DNA from: Alphaproteobacteria bacterium
GTDB lineage: Bacteria > Pseudomonadota > Alphaproteobacteria > GCA-2731375
NCBI GenBank assembly: GCA_029937535.1
Contig: JAPYPT010000017.1
Location: 1-34,872, forward strand
Direction of reading: 5' to 3'
Length of the DNA stretch: 34,872 nucleotides
Under the pieces are notes generated by a model that made no database searches, had not been told where the DNA came from, and saw only the letters and a program-made list of their open reading frames with translations. The position numbers were made by a program, and so were the translations under genes. Positions 24,461 to 31,580 of the stretch are shown piece by piece. How positions within the stretch are numbered: position 1 is the stretch's first letter; the number at the start of each line of letters is the position of its first letter.

Positions 24461-24489
24461 TTGACAGCCATACGGTATTGCCGTATGAT
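24461..24489 (+). promoter_or_regulatory. Sigma70 promoter of higBA with overlapping operator palindrome
   Basis: TTGACA (24461-24466), a 17-base spacer, then TATGAT (24484-24489), close to consensus. A perfect inverted repeat CATACGG-TATTG-CCGTATG (24469-24487) covers the spacer and most of the -10 box, as expected for autoregulation by HigA. Transcription would begin around 24496, at or next to the higB ATG (24495), so the mRNA should be leaderless or nearly so. Confidence 0.8.
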
Positions 24490-24494
24490 GGAGA

Positions 24495-24779
24495 ATGGAT
24501 ATTGTTTCGATCAGCCACAGAGGTTTGAGGGATTTCATTGAAAAAGGAACCTCAAGGACTTTGCCACAAGACAAGGTTGTTCGAATTCAGTCCGTATTGA
24601 CCGCTCTATTGGTCGCGGCGGATATGGATGAATTATCCGGCCCGCCTGGTTGGCGTATCCACCAACTGAGAGGGGACCGGACGGGTGTTTGGTCGATCTC
24701 GGTAAGCGGCAATTGGCGGCTGACGTTCAAAATAGAAAACGGCGATATCGCCGAACTTAATTTGGAGGATTATCACTGA
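24495..24779 (+). CDS. higB: HigB-type toxin (RelE superfamily mRNA interferase)
   Basis: 94-aa toxin of the HigB/plasmid-maintenance killer family, a ribosome-dependent mRNA endonuclease. Family landmarks: N-terminal 'SISHRGLRDFIEKGTSR', 'GPPGWRIHQLRGDRTGVWSISVSGNWRLTFKIENGDIAELNLEDYH', where the 'LRGDRTGVWSISVSGNWRLTF' core is diagnostic. Toxin first, antitoxin second, is the HigBA order. The stop TGA overlaps the next ATG by one base (TGATG). The only ribosome-site-like bases (GGAG) touch the ATG, in keeping with a leaderless start. It sits in a small decayed island. Confidence 0.9.
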   Translation: MDIVSISHRGLRDFIEKGTSRTLPQDKVVRIQSVLTALLVAADMDELSGPPGWRIHQLRGDRTGVWSISVSGNWRLTFKIENGDIAELNLEDYH

Positions 24780-25084
24780 TGGCAAGGGAAAAAATTCCAG
24801 TCGGGATGACCCCATCCCATCCAGGCCAGTTTATCCGAACGGAGATCATTGAGGAACTTGGCCTCACGATCGATCGTGCCGCGACGCTGCTGGATGTGCG
24901 GGCGGCAACCCTGTCCGATCTAATCAATGAAAAATCGTCACTCTCTCCAGAAATGGCGCTCAGGATCGAACTGGCCTTCGATGTGAAGGCGGACCTGCTT
25001 TTGCGCATGCAAGCCTGGTATGACAGCGTCGCCATTCGAACCAAGGCAGGAGAACTCAACGTTCAGCGCTACCAACCCACGTGA
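24779..25084 (+). CDS. higA: HigA-type antitoxin (XRE-family HTH)
   Basis: 101-aa antitoxin and autorepressor. It begins 'PVGMTPSHPGQFIRTEIIEELGLT', typical of HigA ('HPGxxLxExxLxxLGLS'), followed by a helix-turn-helix 'DRAATLLDVRAATLSDLINEKSSLSPEMALRIELAF' and a C-terminal 'LLLRMQAWYDSVAIRTKAGELNVQRYQP'. It would neutralise HigB and bind the palindrome at 24469-24487. Coupled to higB by TGATG. Its own stop overlaps the start of a broken downstream gene in the same way, so the transcript once had a third gene. Confidence 0.9.
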   Translation: MAREKIPVGMTPSHPGQFIRTEIIEELGLTIDRAATLLDVRAATLSDLINEKSSLSPEMALRIELAFDVKADLLLRMQAWYDSVAIRTKAGELNVQRYQPT

Positions 25085-25205
25085 TGGCGCAAGAAGACTT
25101 TGAACTGGTCCGGGGCAGCGGCAATATCTTCCGTGACTTTGATGGTCCAGCCCCGATTTGAAACAGGCCAAGGCGATCCTTGCCGCCCAAATCATCGGCT
25201 TTATT
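25084..25205 (+). pseudogene. Truncated, frameshifted XRE-type regulator/antitoxin remnant
   Basis: From ATG 25084 the frame reads 'MAQEDFELVRGSGNIFRDFDGPAP' then a stop. One base out of phase it continues 'DLKQAKAILAAQIIGF'. Together these match the N-terminus of XRE-type antitoxins and regulators ('FELVRGSGNVFRDL...LKQAKAxLAAxII'), lost before the HTH. The sequence is cut where the acyl-CoA dehydrogenase tail repeat begins (25206). Confidence 0.75.
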
Positions 25206-25333
25206 CAACGAAATTCAGCGCAACATCATGGCCAAATTGGTGCTGGGTCTTTAGAGCATGAATACCAAGACCATCAGCAAGGCCAAGGCCATGTTGGGGA
25301 AGTCCGCGAGCGTAGGCATTCTGCCACCCTTCA
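25206..25333 (+). repeat. Acyl-CoA dehydrogenase 3'-end direct repeat, right copy (attR-like)
   Basis: Encodes the same C-terminal residues 'NEIQRNIMAKLVLGL' and stop as the intact gene, with only synonymous differences, followed by the same 79-base flank. It has no promoter or start and is probably the displaced original end of the gene. Confidence 0.88.
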
Positions 25334-25413
25334 GAAAATTCCACTGACATCAGTATTATGGAAATATTTCCGTGATGCAGTGATGGGCATCACCGGCGGG
25401 TGGGTTTCGGCGG

Positions 25414-26427
25414 CTATCTATTTTTCTTGCGGAAGGCGTAGCGGCGATAGGTGCGCATGATCAGGCCCATGACGCCGTCGGGCATGAAGAAGACCACCGC
25501 CAAGGCCATGAAGCCGATGGGCATGAAGGCCAGGCTGGTGGGCAGGGAGGCAGGCAGGTAGAGCACCAGAAAACTGCCGATCAAGGCGCCCCATACGGAT
25601 CGGATTCCGGCCATCACCGCGCCGACCAACAAAAGTATGGAAAAAAACAGGCTGTAGGAATCCGGCGCCACGAAATCCGCCAACAGGCCGGTCAAGGCGC
25701 CGCCGACGCCGGCGTACATGGCGGATACGCCGAATATGGTGGTCTTGAACAAGGCCACGTTGATGCCCATGGGCGCGGCGGCGATTTCGTTGTCGCGAAT
25801 GGCGGCCAGCGCCCGGCCGGTTCGGCTATTGAATAAATTTTGGGCGAGCCAGATCAACCCCAGCAGGATGACCAAGGTCACGAAATACCAATATTGATCG
25901 TCATTGAGGTTCAGCCATTGTGGCGGTTCCGGCCGGTCCAGATAAACGCCGCTGACGCCCCCGGTCCATTTTTGCAGGGCATCCAGCTTGAGGAATTGCG
26001 GCAGGGCCAGGGACAGGCCCCAGGTCATCAACATAAGATGCACCAGGCTGAGGCGGAGCGCCGGCCAGCCGAACAGAAAACCCGCAATGAACGATACCAT
26101 CGCCGCCAGGGGCAGGGAGCTATAGGCGGTGAGGCCGCCGTGGGACATGGCGATGGAGGTGGTGTAGGCCCCGATGGCGAAAAACGCCCCATGGCCGATG
26201 GAAAATTGCCCGCTCAACCCGGTCAGCAAATTGATCCCAAGAATGGCGATGGCCAAGGCCCCGACCATGGCTAGGCGATAGGTGGAATAGCCATCAAGAA
26301 CGAATGGAAGTACCACCGCCACGGCTAAAAACAGGGCCAGCGCCGTCCATCGCCACGAGCGGGGAATGACGTTCGGATCCCGGTCCGCTGGAACCCGGCG
26401 ATCGGTGTGTGCGCGAGGGTCGTTCAA
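25414..26427 (-). CDS. Branched-chain amino acid-type ABC transporter permease (LivM family)
   Basis: Inner-membrane permease of the LivM family, 337 aa, with about ten hydrophobic segments. Seen: 'AILGINLLTGLSGQFSIGHGAFFAIGAYTTSI' (family signature), 'LRLSLVHLMLMTWGLSLALPQF', 'NSRTGRALAAIRDNEIAAAPMGINVALFKTTIFGVSAMYAGVGGAL' (EAA-like loop to the ATPase) and 'ILLLVGAVMAGIRSVWGALIGSF'. The start is a TTG at 26427 with no clear ribosome site, so the N-terminus is uncertain. No LivH, ATPase or binding-protein gene is adjacent here, so either the partners lie elsewhere or the operon was broken when the adjacent island arrived. Confidence 0.85.
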   Translation of the reverse strand: MNDPRAHTDRRVPADRDPNVIPRSWRWTALALFLAVAVVLPFVLDGYSTYRLAMVGALAIAILGINLLTGLSGQFSIGHGAFFAIGAYTTSIAMSHGGLTAYSSLPLAAMVSFIAGFLFGWPALRLSLVHLMLMTWGLSLALPQFLKLDALQKWTGGVSGVYLDRPEPPQWLNLNDDQYWYFVTLVILLGLIWLAQNLFNSRTGRALAAIRDNEIAAAPMGINVALFKTTIFGVSAMYAGVGGALTGLLADFVAPDSYSLFFSILLLVGAVMAGIRSVWGALIGSFLVLYLPASLPTSLAFMPIGFMALAVVFFMPDGVMGLIMRTYRRYAFRKKNR

Positions 26428-26586
26428 GGGATCGGTATCGGGCCCGTAAGGCCGGCGTGAAGGCCGGCGCGGGCCGCCAGCAAGGATGAAAATGTCACAT
26501 TGACCCCGAAATACCGCTTACAAAGATGTCACCTTATAGCGGGGGGCGGGGGCCAAGTCACCCCGGTGTCCGGAGACTTGATAGTA
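26428..26586. other. Spacer between VOC and LivM genes
   Basis: Contains GCCGGC-GTGAAG-GCCGGC, a GC-rich hairpin, near 26449-26470, which may end VOC transcripts or lie in the livM leader. No promoter could be assigned. Confidence 0.35.
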
Positions 26587-27225
26587 TTATTCCGCCGCGT
26601 CCGAGGCCTCCATGATCAAGGCGCGGTATTCGTCCGTGTAGTCGCCGCGTTTTTCCGACAGGGTGGCGTCCCGCATGTCGTGGCCGTTGCCGCCATGGGC
26701 GGTCATTTGCGCCACGGGGGTCGGATTTGTCACCTTCGGCCAATGGCCCGATTGCGGAAAGGCGCCCTCGGCGACGATGTCGAGGGGTTGATCATCGGCC
26801 ACGGCGGGCGGCCGGGTGATCTTCATGATGTCCCAGCTAATTTCCAAGGGAATATTGTTGGGATCAAAGAAATAGATCGACCACAAGATACCGTGATCCA
26901 CCGCGCCCGAAACCTCGAACCCGGCGGCTTCCAGCCGGTCCTTGTGGGCGAACAGTTCCTCGCGGCTGTTGGTGGTCAGGGAAACATGGTCAAAGCCGAG
27001 GGGTTCATGGCTGGGCGAGCCATGGTTCTTGGCCCGCATGGGCTGTGCGCCCTCGTAGGCGAAAAACGCCACCTGGGCCTCGCCGGCACGGAAGAAATAA
27101 TGACGGTAGCCGTCATGGCCCACGCCGGCCTCCAACGTCATGCCGAGAAGATCGCGGTAAAACCGGATCGTGGCATCCAGATCGTGGGTGATGAAGGCGA
27201 GGTGATTGATCCCCGTGATGGTCAT
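26587..27225 (-). CDS. VOC-superfamily (glyoxalase/extradiol dioxygenase-like) protein
   Basis: 212-aa vicinal-oxygen-chelate protein. The N-terminal half has 'TGINHLAFITHDLDATIRFYRDLLGM' (first metal His), 'HYFFRAGEAQVAFFAYEG', 'LGFDHVSLTTNSREEL' (second His) and 'YFFDPNNIPLEISW' (Glu metal ligand), a single paired beta-alpha-beta-beta-beta unit. About 80 C-terminal residues are outside the domain and predicted hydrophilic. Members include lyases, isomerases and dioxygenases; the substrate cannot be inferred. AAAGGAC precedes the ATG. It may be cotranscribed with livM downstream. Confidence 0.82.
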   Translation of the reverse strand: MTITGINHLAFITHDLDATIRFYRDLLGMTLEAGVGHDGYRHYFFRAGEAQVAFFAYEGAQPMRAKNHGSPSHEPLGFDHVSLTTNSREELFAHKDRLEAAGFEVSGAVDHGILWSIYFFDPNNIPLEISWDIMKITRPPAVADDQPLDIVAEGAFPQSGHWPKVTNPTPVAQMTAHGGNGHDMRDATLSEKRGDYTDEYRALIMEASDAAE

Positions 27226-27361
27226 GGTCAGGTCCTTTCCCCAAACAGGTTGTTGCCACTATAGCGAATTTTCGCGGTCGTGGGACAACTCACTTCATGT
27301 GATACAAGCCGCCGAAAACACAACCACCAAATGCGGAAACAATCTGTTTGCGTGAACAGGC

Positions 27362-27395
27362 CAAACGAAAAGCCGGCCAAATTGACCGGCTTTCC
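27362..27395 (-). terminator. Rho-independent terminator for the 79-aa gene
   Basis: On the minus strand AAAGCCGG-N9-CCGGCTTT forms an 8-bp stem, followed by TTTTCGTTT. It lies about 30 bases after the stop at 27424. Confidence 0.65.
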
Positions 27396-27423
27396 CTGAA
27401 TTCAGTGGTCGCTGCTCGTCCGG

Positions 27424-27663
27424 TCAGCGGCGCAAAAAGGGCTCCGTGACGAAATTGCCGGGCACCATGACCATGGCCACGTGGGGCGCGTGCAAGGGGC
27501 CGGGCTTGATGGCTTGACGAGGCTGCCGTTTGCCGAGCCGGGATGACAGGGAAATCACGGCGTTCGCGGCGGCAACGGCAATCGGCGCGATAGTCTCGCT
27601 CAGGGCGGAAACCAAAAGAGCGCTCGGGGCACTGGCGGCGGCGTTGAATTTTTCGGCGGTCAT
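27424..27663 (-). CDS. Small hypothetical protein (79 aa)
   Basis: I do not recognise this protein. ATG 27663 follows GGGAG with a 7-base spacer, and a good terminator follows the stop, which together support a real monocistronic gene. The track start at 27714 is less likely. The N-terminal half is Ala/Ser-rich and amphipathic ('AASAPSALLVSALSETIAPIAVAAANAVISL'); the second half is basic and Pro-rich ('SSRLGKRQPRQAIKPGPLHAPH') and ends hydrophobic. No signal peptidase site is clear. Membrane association is possible. Confidence 0.55.
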   Translation of the reverse strand: MTAEKFNAAASAPSALLVSALSETIAPIAVAAANAVISLSSRLGKRQPRQAIKPGPLHAPHVAMVMVPGNFVTEPFLRR

Positions 27664-27746
27664 GGCAAATCTCCCTGAATGGGCAAGTGTTGAGCCCTGT
27701 TTCCTGGCGCTCATATAGGTTCAATTACGGTCCAGGGAATGCGCTA

Positions 27747-27776
27747 ATTTTGCAGGGCTGGGTTGCAAAATTTGCA
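27747..27776. promoter_or_regulatory. Overlapping palindromes upstream of the polyamine-transporter operon
   Basis: ATTTTGCA-9-TGCAAAAT forms one perfect inverted repeat, and its right arm is part of a second palindrome TGCAAA-A-TTTGCA. Three TTTGCA-type half sites lie about 125-155 bases before the ATPase gene, a plausible binding site for a dimeric repressor. Confidence 0.45.
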
Positions 27777-27901
27777 TGGTTTGGCGGGCCGTTGATTCCA
27801 AATGACCGCATCGAAATTTCTGTGCTAATGTTTCTAAAATATTGAAGAAAATCCAGGTGTTGCAATAACGCCGGACAAAAAAAGCAGGGTGGTGGGTGTA
27901 G

Positions 27902-28996
27902 ATGGCAAAAGCGTCCGATACGCTGGTCAAGTTCGAGTCCGTGCAAAAAAGCTATGACGGCGAAACGCTGGTCGTAAAGGATTTCAACCTTGAAGTCGCC
28001 CGCGGGGAATTCGTTACCATGCTCGGGCCCTCGGGCTCCGGCAAGACCACCTGTCTGATGATGCTGGCGGGCTTCGAGCCGGCGACCCATGGTGAAATCT
28101 ATCTCGATGGCGTGCCCATCAACAAAGTTCCGCCCCATAAGCGGGGTATTGGCATGGTGTTCCAGAACTACGCCCTGTTCCCCCATATGACCGTGGCCGA
28201 AAACCTCGCCTTCCCCCTGGAAGTGCGCCGCATGGGCAAGGCGGAAATCTCCGAAAAGGTGAACGACGCCCTGGACATGGTGCGCCTGGGCGGCTTCGGT
28301 GATCGCCGGCCCTCGCAATTGTCCGGCGGCCAGCAACAGCGTGTCGCCGTGGCCCGGGCCCTGGTGTTCCGGCCGCAACTGGTGCTGATGGACGAGCCCT
28401 TGGGCGCCCTGGACAAAAACCTGCGCGAAGAGATGCAGTACGAGATCAAACACATCCACGAGGAACTGCAGGTCACGGTGGTCTATGTGACCCATGACCA
28501 GTCCGAGGCCCTGACCATGTCCAACCGCATCGCCGTGTTCGACGATGGTATCGTGCAGCAATTGGCCCCGCCCGACGAATTGTATGAAAAGCCCGAAAAT
28601 GCCTTCGTCGCCGGCTTTATCGGCGAGAACAACCGTCTGTACGGCGAGGTCAAGGCCATCGACGGCGACTTCTGCCAAGTGGAACTGGAAGGCGGCGGCG
28701 GCATGGTGAAGGCGCTGTGCGTCAATGTGGACGGCGTCGGATCGCGCACTACTTTATCATTACGTCCCGAACGGGTGACCATCGGCGTATCGGAAGGGCA
28801 ATCAACGAATTCACTCGAGGCGAAAGTGGAGGAGTTGATTTACCTGGGCGATCACATCCGCAGCCGGGTCAGCCTGTCCGGCAATGATGAGTTCATCGTC
28901 AAGGTACCCAATTCACACGGTCACGTGCATCTGAAAGAAGGTGAGGTTACCCGGATCGGTTGGGAAGCGGAGGATTGCCGGGCGCTGGACGCCTAA
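27902..28996 (+). CDS. potA: Polyamine-type ABC transporter ATP-binding protein (PotA-like)
   Basis: Cytoplasmic ATPase of a spermidine/putrescine-type importer, 364 aa. Walker A 'GPSGSGKTT' (42-50), Q-loop 'VFQNYALFPHM', signature 'LSGGQQQRVAVARAL' (140-154), Walker B 'LVLMDEPLGALD' (160-171), switch His in 'YVTHDQSEA' (H198). A C-terminal TOBE-type domain follows ('GENNRLYGEVKAIDG', 'LSLRPERVTIG'). First gene of the four-gene transporter cluster. The ribosome site is weak (GGTGGGTGTAG). The family also includes putrescine, opine and iron(III) importers, so the symbol reflects family and not a proven substrate. Confidence 0.87.
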   Translation: MAKASDTLVKFESVQKSYDGETLVVKDFNLEVARGEFVTMLGPSGSGKTTCLMMLAGFEPATHGEIYLDGVPINKVPPHKRGIGMVFQNYALFPHMTVAENLAFPLEVRRMGKAEISEKVNDALDMVRLGGFGDRRPSQLSGGQQQRVAVARALVFRPQLVLMDEPLGALDKNLREEMQYEIKHIHEELQVTVVYVTHDQSEALTMSNRIAVFDDGIVQQLAPPDELYEKPENAFVAGFIGENNRLYGEVKAIDGDFCQVELEGGGGMVKALCVNVDGVGSRTTLSLRPERVTIGVSEGQSTNSLEAKVEELIYLGDHIRSRVSLSGNDEFIVKVPNSHGHVHLKEGEVTRIGWEAEDCRALDA

Positions 28997-29117
28997 CGAG
29001 ACTATCAATATTGGAAGCTTGAAGATTGTTTGATTAGCCAAACCAACCTGAATCCATCCAGAGTAGCGGGTGAAAAACAACAGTAACGCTGAATTGCAAT
29101 TAGGGAGAACCAACGCA

Positions 29118-30224
29118 ATGAAGAAAATCTTAAAGACCACTTTGGGATCTGCGGCGATCGCGATCGCCAGCCTTGCCATTTCCGGCATCGCAACCTCGGC
29201 CGCACAGGCCGGTGAATTGAATGTCGTATCCTGGGGCGGCGCCTATACCGCCAGCCAAATGAAGGCGTATCACAAGCCCTACACGTCGAAGACCGGCACC
29301 AAGATCAATTCCATCGACTACAGCGGCGGTCTGGCCGAAATGCGGGCCCAGACGGAAGCCAACAACGTCACCTGGGACGTGGTCGATGTGGTCATTTCCG
29401 ACGCCATCACGGGCTGTGACGAAGGTATGTTCCGGCCCATCGATATCGACAAGGAAATGGCCAAGGCGCCCGACGGCACACCGGCCTCCAAGGATTTCCT
29501 GGACGGTACCCTGCAATCCGAATGCTTCGTGCCGCTGATCATCTATTCCACGGTATTCGCCTATCGTAGCGATGCCTGGAGCGGCAAGAAGCCGACCTCG
29601 ATCAACGATGTGTTCGACCTCAAGAAATTCCCCGGCAAACGCGCCCTGCAAAAAAGCCCGGTGAACAATCTGGAATGGGCCTTGTTGGCCGATGGCGTGC
29701 CCCTGGCCAAAATCTATGACGTTCTCGATACCGATGAAGGCAAGGACCGTGCCTTCGCGAAATTGGACACCATCAAGGAAAACGTCATCTGGTGGACGGA
29801 AGGCGCCATACCGCCGCAGCTTTTGGCCGACAAGGAAGCCGTCTTTGGCACCGGCTATAACGGCCGCTGGTTTTCCGCCATCGCCGAGGAAAAACAGCCC
29901 TTCTCCATGCTGTGGAGCGGTCAGGTTCTCGATATTGACGGCTATGTGGTCTCCGCCAAGTCCAAGAACCTGGACGAGGCCATGAAATTTCTGAAATTCG
30001 CCACCGATACCCAACGGCTGGCGGATCAGGCCAAGTACATCTCCTACGGTCCGGCGCGTAAGTCGTCCGGCCCCATGGTTTCCAAGCATGCCGAATTGGG
30101 CATCGACATGGCGCCACATATGCCGACAGCCTATGCGGATCAGGGCTTCCTGACCAATTTCAAATGGTGGGCTGACAACGCCGACGAAATGAAAGAACGT
30201 TTCGCGGCCTGGCTGCTTCAGTAA
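29118..30224 (+). CDS. Polyamine-type periplasmic binding protein (PotD/PotF-like)
   Basis: Periplasmic solute-binding protein of the PotD/F family, 368 aa. The track start is 29070, but ATG 29118 has AGGGAG upstream and opens a clear signal peptide ('KKILKTTLGSAAIAIASLAISG...AAQA|GE', cut after AQA). The mature part has 'LNVVSWGGAYTASQMKAY', 'WDVVDVVISDAI', 'AYRSDAWSGKKPTSINDVFDLKKFPGKRAL' and 'SGQVLDIDGYVVSAKSKN', as in binding proteins for polyamines and related cations. Between potA and the permease genes. A terminator-like hairpin follows it, which would favour more binding protein than permease. Confidence 0.87.
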   Translation: MKKILKTTLGSAAIAIASLAISGIATSAAQAGELNVVSWGGAYTASQMKAYHKPYTSKTGTKINSIDYSGGLAEMRAQTEANNVTWDVVDVVISDAITGCDEGMFRPIDIDKEMAKAPDGTPASKDFLDGTLQSECFVPLIIYSTVFAYRSDAWSGKKPTSINDVFDLKKFPGKRALQKSPVNNLEWALLADGVPLAKIYDVLDTDEGKDRAFAKLDTIKENVIWWTEGAIPPQLLADKEAVFGTGYNGRWFSAIAEEKQPFSMLWSGQVLDIDGYVVSAKSKNLDEAMKFLKFATDTQRLADQAKYISYGPARKSSGPMVSKHAELGIDMAPHMPTAYADQGFLTNFKWWADNADEMKERFAAWLLQ

Positions 30225-30241
30225 GACGCGTTGTTTGGTGT

Positions 30242-30277
30242 GCGGGGCGGGGTAACCCGTCCCGCCGCCAATTTTTT
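30242..30277 (+). terminator. Intrinsic terminator/attenuator after the binding-protein gene
   Basis: A 10-bp GC-rich stem with one G-U pair (GCGGGGCGGG / CCCGTCCCGC) closes a GTAA tetraloop, followed after six bases by a run of six Ts. It lies inside the transporter operon and probably ends part of the transcripts. Confidence 0.7.
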
Positions 30278-30316
30278 GAAATTTTCCCAAATTATTGACT
30301 GTGCGGGATTGATGGC

Positions 30317-31576
30317 ATGACGGATCAAACAGCGGGTGGGGTTGTTCTTGCCGCCGACGGCACGCCGCTGAAGGCCAGCCTGAACCGCGCCCTGCGCAAA
30401 AGCCGCATTCGCGCCCTGTTGCTGGTGGCGCCGCTGCTGTTGTTTATTTTGTTTTCGTTCCTGATCCCGATATTCGACATGATGTTCCGCAGTGTCGATA
30501 ACTGGCATGTGGGCACCTTGATGCCCAAGACCTCGGCCGCCCTGGCCGATTGGGACGGCAAGGCGCTACCGGAGGAACCGGTTTTCGCGGCCCTGGTGGC
30601 GGATTTGCAGGCCGGCGCCAAGTCGCGCGAGATCGGCAAGGTTGGCCGGCGCCTGAACTATGAAAAATCGGGCATGCGCAGCATGGTGGTCTCGTCGGCC
30701 CGGAAATCGAAGCGGCTCAAAAACGGACCTTACAAAGCCAAGGTCCTTAAAATGCACAAGAAATGGCGGGATCTGGAAACCTGGACGGTGATCAAGCGGA
30801 ACACCGCGCCCTACACCATCGGCTATTACCTGAACGCCGTGGATATGAAGTATGACAAGAATGGCGATATTGTCATGCAAAATAAGAACCGGCGTATTTA
30901 CGGCAAATTATTCCTCCGCACTTTTGCCATCAGCCTGGCGATCACGGTTATCTGCGTGATTTTGGCTTACCCTATATCCTTTCTGCTGGCGACCTTGCCC
31001 CTGCGTTATTCCAACCTGCTGATGATTTTTGTCCTGCTGCCGTTCTGGACATCGCTGCTGGTGCGTACAACCGCCTGGATCGCCATGCTGCAAAGCCAAG
31101 GCGTGCTGAACGATCTGTTCGTTTTCTTCGGCTTCGTGGCGGAGGAAAACCGTCTGCAGCTGATCCATAACCTGACCGGCACCATTATCGCCATGACCCA
31201 TATTCTGCTGCCGTTCATGGTATTGCCGCTCTACAGCGTGATGAAGACCATTCCGCCGACCTATATGCGCGCGGCCTTGTCCCTGGGCGCCAATCCGGTG
31301 GTGGCGTTCGTGCGGATCTATATGCCGCTGACCCTGGCCGGCATTGGCGCGGGCAGCATCCTGGTCTTTATTCTATCCATTGGCTACTACATCACGCCGG
31401 CCCTGGTCGGCGGCACGGGTGGCACGCTGATTTCGAACCAGATCGCCTACCACATGCAGTCGTCCTTGAACTGGGGATTGGCCGGCGCCTTGGGCGCCAT
31501 TCTACTGTTCTCGGTACTGGGCTTTTATCTGCTGTACAACAAAATCGTCGGCATCGATAACATGAAGCTGGGATAG
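30317..31576 (+). CDS. Polyamine-type ABC transporter permease 1 (PotB-like, with a long loop)
   Basis: Inner-membrane permease, 419 aa, against about 280 for Escherichia PotB. The first membrane helix is at about 32-54 and the second starts near 199. The 140-residue stretch between them is hydrophilic and basic ('SSARKSKRLKNGPYKAKVLKMHKKWRDLE') and presumably periplasmic. Five further helices follow, with the EAA loop 'AALSLGANPVVAFVRIYMPLTLAGIG'. Similar large PotB proteins occur in other Alphaproteobacteria as I recall, so the insertion is probably a lineage feature. It starts 92 bases after the binding-protein stop and is followed after 4 bases by the second permease. Confidence 0.87.
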   Translation: MTDQTAGGVVLAADGTPLKASLNRALRKSRIRALLLVAPLLLFILFSFLIPIFDMMFRSVDNWHVGTLMPKTSAALADWDGKALPEEPVFAALVADLQAGAKSREIGKVGRRLNYEKSGMRSMVVSSARKSKRLKNGPYKAKVLKMHKKWRDLETWTVIKRNTAPYTIGYYLNAVDMKYDKNGDIVMQNKNRRIYGKLFLRTFAISLAITVICVILAYPISFLLATLPLRYSNLLMIFVLLPFWTSLLVRTTAWIAMLQSQGVLNDLFVFFGFVAEENRLQLIHNLTGTIIAMTHILLPFMVLPLYSVMKTIPPTYMRAALSLGANPVVAFVRIYMPLTLAGIGAGSILVFILSIGYYITPALVGGTGGTLISNQIAYHMQSSLNWGLAGALGAILLFSVLGFYLLYNKIVGIDNMKLG

Positions 31577-31580
31577 AACC

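Noticed and set aside
25380-25393. GTGATG-GG-CATCAC as a terminator for livM
   Set aside because: A two-base loop cannot form a stable hairpin and there is no T run after it on the minus strand.
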